Made by a program: the position numbers and the translations under genes. The notes under the pieces were generated by a model. It made no database searches. It saw only the letters and a list, made by a program, of their open reading frames with translations, and had not been told where the DNA came from. Of a DNA stretch of 64,000 nt, positions 60,280-64,000 are shown one piece after another (within the stretch, counting starts at the first letter, position 1; each line of letters begins with the position of its first letter). Source of the DNA: DATAOG01 sp963782885 (GTDB taxonomy: Bacteria > Pseudomonadota > Alphaproteobacteria > Geminicoccales > Geminicoccaceae); assembly GCA_963782885.1 (NCBI GenBank), contig CAWALL010000018.1, positions 1-64,000 on the forward strand, written 5' to 3'.

Positions 60280-60726
60280 GCGCCCCGATCCCCATCGCCT
60301 GCGGGCCGCGCGACCGGCGACCCGGACAACGATCTTAGTCCGCCGGCCGGGCGCGACCCATCGGCAATCGGGGAGGAATCCCAGCGTGATTGCCAAATCC
60401 CGGGCTTGGGGCTAAAAACCCAGGCTCCGAAACCCTATCTGAACGCCATGTTGCACTGCACCATGAGCCTGAGCGCCGGCGCCGGCGGTCTTGGAGCGAT
60501 CGCGAGGGTGGGAAAGTGTGCGTGCCAAACCAGCTCTTGATTGAGAGGCATTTGTCGAATATCTACCGATCGGAAATCTTTCGGCAACATTCCTATGCCT
60601 CCTTGGCGACGACCGGCGTGATCTGTGGTTTCGGTCCGCGCGGCCCTCTGCCGGCCCTCGGAGCGCCTGCGGCGCTGCTGAACCATGGCCGCTGAGCGGA
60701 AGCCGACGCCCATTCGCAGGGACTCC
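60280..60726. other. Intergenic stretch upstream of accB
   Basis: About 400 bases without a gene I can support. It separates the divergent TRAP pair from accB and so should hold both promoters. A short inverted pair (GCTTGGG ... CCCAGGC, about 60405-60426) with an A-rich middle was noticed. Part of it (60530-60600) is AT-richer than the surroundings, which fits a promoter region. Confidence 0.5.
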
Positions 60727-61182
60727 ATGGGCAAGCTGAACGTCGACCCCGCGCTGATCGAGAGGCTGGCTGAGCTGCTGCAGCGGACCGGTTTGACCGA
60801 GATCGAGCTCGCCGAGGGCGATGCCAAGGTCCGGGTCGCGCGCGCGCCAGCGCCGGTCGCGCAGGTGGCGCCTGCGCCCGAGCCCTCGGCCACCGCGACC
60901 TTGGTCGCGAGCGCCGCGCCGGCCGCAGCGGGTGCCGCCGACCGGCATCCCGGTGCCGTCCGCGCGCCGATGGTCGGCACGGTCTACCTGACCCCGGAGC
61001 CCGGCGCCGCGCCGTTCGTCGAGATCGGCGGCGAGGTCCGCGAGGGGCAGACCCTGCTGATCATCGAGGCGATGAAGGTCATGAACCCGATCCGGGCGCC
61101 ACGCGGCGGGCGGATCGCGAACGTGCTGGTCAGCAACGGCGATCCGGTCGAGTACGGCGAGCTGCTGCTGGTCATTGAGTAG
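60727..61182 (+). CDS. accB: Acetyl-CoA carboxylase biotin carboxyl carrier protein
   Basis: A 151-residue protein from the ATG at 60727 (MGKLNVDPALIERLAELLQR); an ATG at 60685 would add 14 residues. The N-terminal helix-hairpin is followed by a proline/alanine-rich linker and the biotinyl domain: RAPMVGTVYLTPEPGAAPFV and IIEAMKVMNPIRAPRGG, where the AMKVM lysine carries biotin. Subunit of acetyl-CoA carboxylase, the first step of fatty acid synthesis. Directly upstream of accC, as in most bacteria. Confidence 0.95.
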   Translation: MGKLNVDPALIERLAELLQRTGLTEIELAEGDAKVRVARAPAPVAQVAPAPEPSATATLVASAAPAAAGAADRHPGAVRAPMVGTVYLTPEPGAAPFVEIGGEVREGQTLLIIEAMKVMNPIRAPRGGRIANVLVSNGDPVEYGELLLVIE

Positions 61183-61200
61183 CCGCCGGCGGCCGCGCCG

Positions 61201-62556
61201 ATGTTCGACAAGATCCTGATCGCCAATCGCGGCGAGGTGGCACTCCGGATCCTCCGCGCCTGCCGGGAGATGGGGATCGAGACGGTCGCGGTCCATTCGA
61301 CCGCGGACGCCGAGGCGATGCACGTCCGTCTCGCCGACGCCAGCGTCTGCATCGGCCCGCCGCCGGCCGCCGAGTCGTACCTGAACAAGGTCGCGATCCT
61401 GGCCGCCGCCGAGATCACCGGCGCCGACGCGATCCATCCCGGTTACGGCTTTCTCTCCGAGAATGCCGACTTCGCCCAGATGGTCATCGAGCACGGCTTC
61501 GCCTTCATCGGCCCGAAGCCCGAGCACATCCGGCTGATGGGCGACAAGGTCGCGGCCAAGGCGGCGATGCGCCGGCTCGGCATCCCGGTGGTCCCGGGCA
61601 CCGACGGGCCGGTCACCCACGAGGTGATGGCGCGCGATGCCGCCGACGCGATCGGCTATCCGGTCCTGATCAAGGCGGTCGCCGGCGGCGGCGGCCGGGG
61701 CATGATCGTCGCGCACGACGAGGCCGAGCTGCTCGACGGCCTGCGGCTGGCCCGGCGCGAGGCCGCGGCCGGCTTCGGCGACGACCGGGTCTACCTGGAA
61801 CGATATCTGAACCGGCCGCGGCACATCGAGTTCCAGATCCTGGCCGACCACGGCGGCCGCTGCATCCATCTCGGCGAGCGCGAATGCTCGGTCCAGCGCC
61901 GGCACCAGAAGGTGATCGAGGAGGCGCCCTCGACCGTGCTCGACCCGGAGACCCGGGCCGGGTTCGGCGCCAAGGTCGCCGGGGCGCTCGGACGGATCGG
62001 CTACCGCGGCCTCGGGACCGCGGAGTTCCTCTACCAGGACGGCGAGTTCCACTTCATCGAGGTCAACACCCGGCTGCAGGTCGAGCATCCGGTGACCGAG
62101 TTCGTGACCGGGATCGACCTGGTGCGCGCCCAGATCCGGGTCGCCGCCGACGAACCGCTCGGCCTCGAGCAGGCCGACGTGCGCTTCGAGGGCCATGCGA
62201 TCGAGTGCCGGATCACCGCCGAGGACCCGGTGAGCCTGATGCCCTCGCCGGGCACGGTCGCGACCTACCATCCGCCGGGCGGCCCGGGCGTGCGGGTCGA
62301 CAGCGCGCTCTACGCCGGCGCCGTCGTGCCGCCTTACTACGACAATCTGATCGCCAAGCTGATCGTCCACGACCAGTCGCGCGATGCCTGCCTGGAGCGG
62401 CTGCGGCGCGCGCTCGCCGAGTACGTGATCGTCGGCCTGCCGACCACGATTCCTCTGCTCCAGGCGATCGCCGACGACCCGGTGTTCGCCGAGGGCGACT
62501 ACCACATCGGCTGGCTCGCGGAATTCCTCGAGGTCTGGCAGAGCCGCCACCGCTGA
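61201..62556 (+). CDS. accC: Acetyl-CoA carboxylase biotin carboxylase subunit
   Basis: A 451-residue ATP-grasp enzyme that carboxylates biotin on AccB. Landmarks: FDKILIANRGEVALRILRAC, HPGYGFLSENADFAQMVIEH, VLIKAVAGGGGRGMIVAHDE (glycine-rich ATP loop), CSVQRRHQKVIEEAPS and EFHFIEVNTRLQVEHPVTEF with the metal-binding Glu-Asn and base Arg. Full length. Begins 18 bases after the accB stop. Confidence 0.98.
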   Translation: MFDKILIANRGEVALRILRACREMGIETVAVHSTADAEAMHVRLADASVCIGPPPAAESYLNKVAILAAAEITGADAIHPGYGFLSENADFAQMVIEHGFAFIGPKPEHIRLMGDKVAAKAAMRRLGIPVVPGTDGPVTHEVMARDAADAIGYPVLIKAVAGGGGRGMIVAHDEAELLDGLRLARREAAAGFGDDRVYLERYLNRPRHIEFQILADHGGRCIHLGERECSVQRRHQKVIEEAPSTVLDPETRAGFGAKVAGALGRIGYRGLGTAEFLYQDGEFHFIEVNTRLQVEHPVTEFVTGIDLVRAQIRVAADEPLGLEQADVRFEGHAIECRITAEDPVSLMPSPGTVATYHPPGGPGVRVDSALYAGAVVPPYYDNLIAKLIVHDQSRDACLERLRRALAEYVIVGLPTTIPLLQAIADDPVFAEGDYHIGWLAEFLEVWQSRHR

Positions 62557-62606
62557 GGGCGAGAGCGCCTCTTGTCGGGCGCACCCGCGCTCGCTATCCC
62601 AGAGAG

Positions 62607-63242
62607 ATGCTCCCGCTGACGCCGGATCTGCTGCTGTGCGCCTACGCGAGCGGCCTGTTCCCGATGGCCAACGACCGCCACGATCCGACGATTCACTGGA
62701 TCGAGCCGAGGCGCCGCGGGATCCTGCCGCTCGATGGCTTCCACGAGCCGAAGAGCCTGCGCAAGCAGATCCGCAGGCAACGCTTCGAGATCCGGGTCGA
62801 CCAGGCGTTCGAGCGGGTCATCCTGGCCTGCGCCGAGCCCTGCCCGGAACGGCCGCGGACTTGGCTCAACGACGACCTGATCGAGCTCTACTGCACGCTG
62901 CACCGGCAGGGCTACGCGCACAGCGTCGAGAGCTGGGCGGACGACCGCCTGGTCGGCGGCCTGTACGGCGTGTCGCTGGGCGCCGCCTTCTTCGGCGAGA
63001 GCATGTTCTCGCGGGCGCGCGATGCCAGCAAGGTCGCCCTGGTCGCCCTGGTCGAACGGCTGCGGGCGGGCGGCTATCTGCTGCTCGACACCCAGTTCGT
63101 GACCGATCATCTGCGCCGGTTCGGCGCCATCGAGATCGCGCGTGAGAGCTACCAGCGGCAGCTGCGACAGGCTCTCGAGACGCCGGCGGTGTTCTATTCC
63201 GACGGCGGTGCGGTGCTCTCGTCGACGCCCTGGTCGTCCTGA
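62607..63242 (+). CDS. aat: Leucyl/phenylalanyl-tRNA--protein transferase
   Basis: A 211-residue protein that adds Leu or Phe to N-terminal Lys/Arg of proteins for the N-degron pathway. YASGLFPMANDRHDPTIHWI is the start signature; SVESWADDRLVGGLYGVSL and GAAFFGESMFSRARDASKVA are the central motifs; LLLDTQFVTDHLRRFGAIEI follows. ATG at 62607 (MLPLTPDLLLCAY). Its 3' end overlaps the convergent DUF2155 gene by 49 bases. Confidence 0.97.
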   Translation: MLPLTPDLLLCAYASGLFPMANDRHDPTIHWIEPRRRGILPLDGFHEPKSLRKQIRRQRFEIRVDQAFERVILACAEPCPERPRTWLNDDLIELYCTLHRQGYAHSVESWADDRLVGGLYGVSLGAAFFGESMFSRARDASKVALVALVERLRAGGYLLLDTQFVTDHLRRFGAIEIARESYQRQLRQALETPAVFYSDGGAVLSSTPWSS

Positions 63243-63718
63243 GGCGGCGGGCCCCGGTCACCGCTCGCGGAATCGGGTGGCGGCGAGCCCTGGCCGGCGT
63301 TCGGCGTGCCCTCGGGCGGCGGCTCGACCGGGTCCTCGCAGCCGGTCACCCAGACGTCGTAGATCGGGTGCTCGAGCGCCGAGACCGCCGGGCTCGAGGC
63401 GAACATCCAGCCGCTGAACAGGCTGGTCGGCGGCGCATCCGGCTCCGAGGCCGGCGGCAGCTCGCGAATCTGGAGGAAGGCGGCGCTCTCCGGCGGCTCG
63501 GTCGGCGGCGTCTTGCGGCAGGCGCGGGCGACGATCTCGAGCGTGCCGAACTCGGTCGGCACGCCGATCGGCGCCCGCAGCGGCGAGACCCGGGCGGTGA
63601 CCTTGTCGAGCCCCTGGAGCAGCGCGACGCGGTACTCGATCGTCGGGCCCGCGGCACGGGCGCTCGCGGACAGGAGCGCCAGCGTCAGGGCCGCCGCCGC
63701 GGCCGGTCGAAAGGTCAC
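63194..63718 (-). CDS. DUF2155 domain exported protein
   Basis: A 174-residue protein with a signal peptide (AAAALTLALLSASARAAGP) and a DUF2155 domain: EYRVALLQGLDKVTARVSPL, GTLEIVARACRKTPPTEPPE, FLQIRELPPASEPDAP and FSGWMFASSPAVSALEHPIY, then VWVTGCEDP. The conserved cysteines and SGWMF motif are all present. The last ~40 residues are proline/acid-rich and coded over the end of aat. Alphaproteobacterial family of unknown role, usually coded between aat and mlaD-type genes. GTG start at 63718, overlapping the mlaD stop. Confidence 0.92.
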   Translation of the reverse strand: MTFRPAAAAALTLALLSASARAAGPTIEYRVALLQGLDKVTARVSPLRAPIGVPTEFGTLEIVARACRKTPPTEPPESAAFLQIRELPPASEPDAPPTSLFSGWMFASSPAVSALEHPIYDVWVTGCEDPVEPPPEGTPNAGQGSPPPDSASGDRGPPPQDDQGVDESTAPPSE

Positions 63719-64000
63719 TGGTTGCCGGCGCCCTGGCCGTCCTTGCCCTGACTGCCGGCGGCCGGAGCGCCGCCGTTCTGGCCATTGGAGGCCTTCTGGC
63801 CACCTGCGCTCTGGTTGAAGATGAAGTGGCCGATCAGATCCTCGACGTTGACCGAAGACTGGGTCAGCGTGACCTCGTCGCCGGGCTTCAGCATGTCGAC
63901 GTCGCCGCCCGGTACCAGCGCCAGATACTTGCTCCCCAGAAGGCCGTTGCTGACGACCGCGGCCGAGCTGTCGATCGGCAGGCGGATGCTCTCGGGCAGG
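63715..64000 (-). CDS. mlaD: MlaD-type phospholipid transport protein, 3' part
   Basis: Only the C-terminal ~95 residues are in the window; the gene runs past the edge. It reads LPESIRLPIDSSAAVVSNGL, LGSKYLALVPGGDVDMLKPG and DEVTLTQSSVNVEDLIGHFI, the end of the MCE domain of MlaD and the usual DLI-x-(K/H)-F tail. A long Gly/Gln/Ala/Asn-rich tail (from FNQSAGGQKASNGQNGG) closes it. MlaD is the inner-membrane lipid-binding subunit of the Mla system that keeps outer-membrane asymmetry. Confidence 0.9.
   Translation of the reverse strand, partial: LPESIRLPIDSSAAVVSNGLLGSKYLALVPGGDVDMLKPGDEVTLTQSSVNVEDLIGHFIFNQSAGGQKASNGQNGGAPAAGSQGKDGQGAGNQ

Noticed and set aside
60412..62550. A 712-codon minus-strand frame
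   Set aside because: Antisense to accB and accC, low-complexity product, no domain. Shadow of real genes.
1..64000. CRISPR arrays, tRNA or rRNA genes, prophage structural genes, replication origin
   Set aside because: Looked for repeats with regular spacing, tRNA-like arms and relevant protein motifs; none found.

Overview
The window is very GC-rich (mostly around 65-72 % by eye) and densely coded. It looks like a chromosome segment of a Rhodospirillales-like alphaproteobacterium. Evidence: a hopanoid gene cluster, several TRAP transporter genes, DUF1127 and DUF29 proteins, and the accB-accC-aat-DUF2155-mlaD order typical of alphaproteobacteria. No rRNA, tRNA, CRISPR array or phage module was seen.

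0-15 kb is a hopanoid and envelope island: a Tm-1-like protein, a PagL-like lipid A deacylase, hpnM/hpnN (hopanoid traffic to the outer membrane), an unnamed nucleotidyltransferase / CDP-alcohol phosphatidyltransferase / HpnL-type membrane protein trio, ispH (last step of isoprenoid precursor synthesis), hpnH and hpnG (side-chain extension), a glycerophosphodiesterase, squalene-hopene cyclase and hpnB. The squalene-forming genes hpnCDE are not here.

15-38 kb is mixed metabolism and transport: a two-subunit CoA-transferase-like pair with an unknown membrane protein, a CaiB-type CoA transferase, an SDR, hypoxanthine phosphoribosyltransferase, a uronate-dehydrogenase-like protein, three MFS transporters, an AraC regulator, a GH-A-like glycosidase, a branched-chain aminotransferase, an amino-acid binding protein and a complete TRAP operon (dctP-Q-M order). 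Two toxin-antitoxin pairs (PIN/RHH, MazEF) and a dead HigB lie between them.

38-55 kb is the most accessory part: an unknown coiled-coil protein and a trypsin-like protease with lower GC, an intact IS66 element with inverted repeats and an 8-bp target duplication, a DddP-type M24 enzyme (candidate DMSP lyase), phosphofructokinase, a RusA nuclease paired with a frameshifted PD-(D/E)XK/HEPN protein, an RraA-like protein, MarC, ABC binding proteins, a mandelate-racemase-type dehydratase, SCO, a frameshifted NMT1/NrtA-type binding protein beside a remnant of a paralogue, and an IS1595-family element.

55-64 kb returns to core-like content: a LysR regulator, three small DUF1127-type genes, DinB, GNAT, a PIN/Phd toxin-antitoxin pair, a TRAP permease pair without binding protein, then accB, accC, aat, DUF2155 and the 3' end of mlaD.

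At least five genes carry single reading-frame breaks, several in short homopolymers. They are either young pseudogenes or indel errors in the assembly, and this must be settled before interpreting them.
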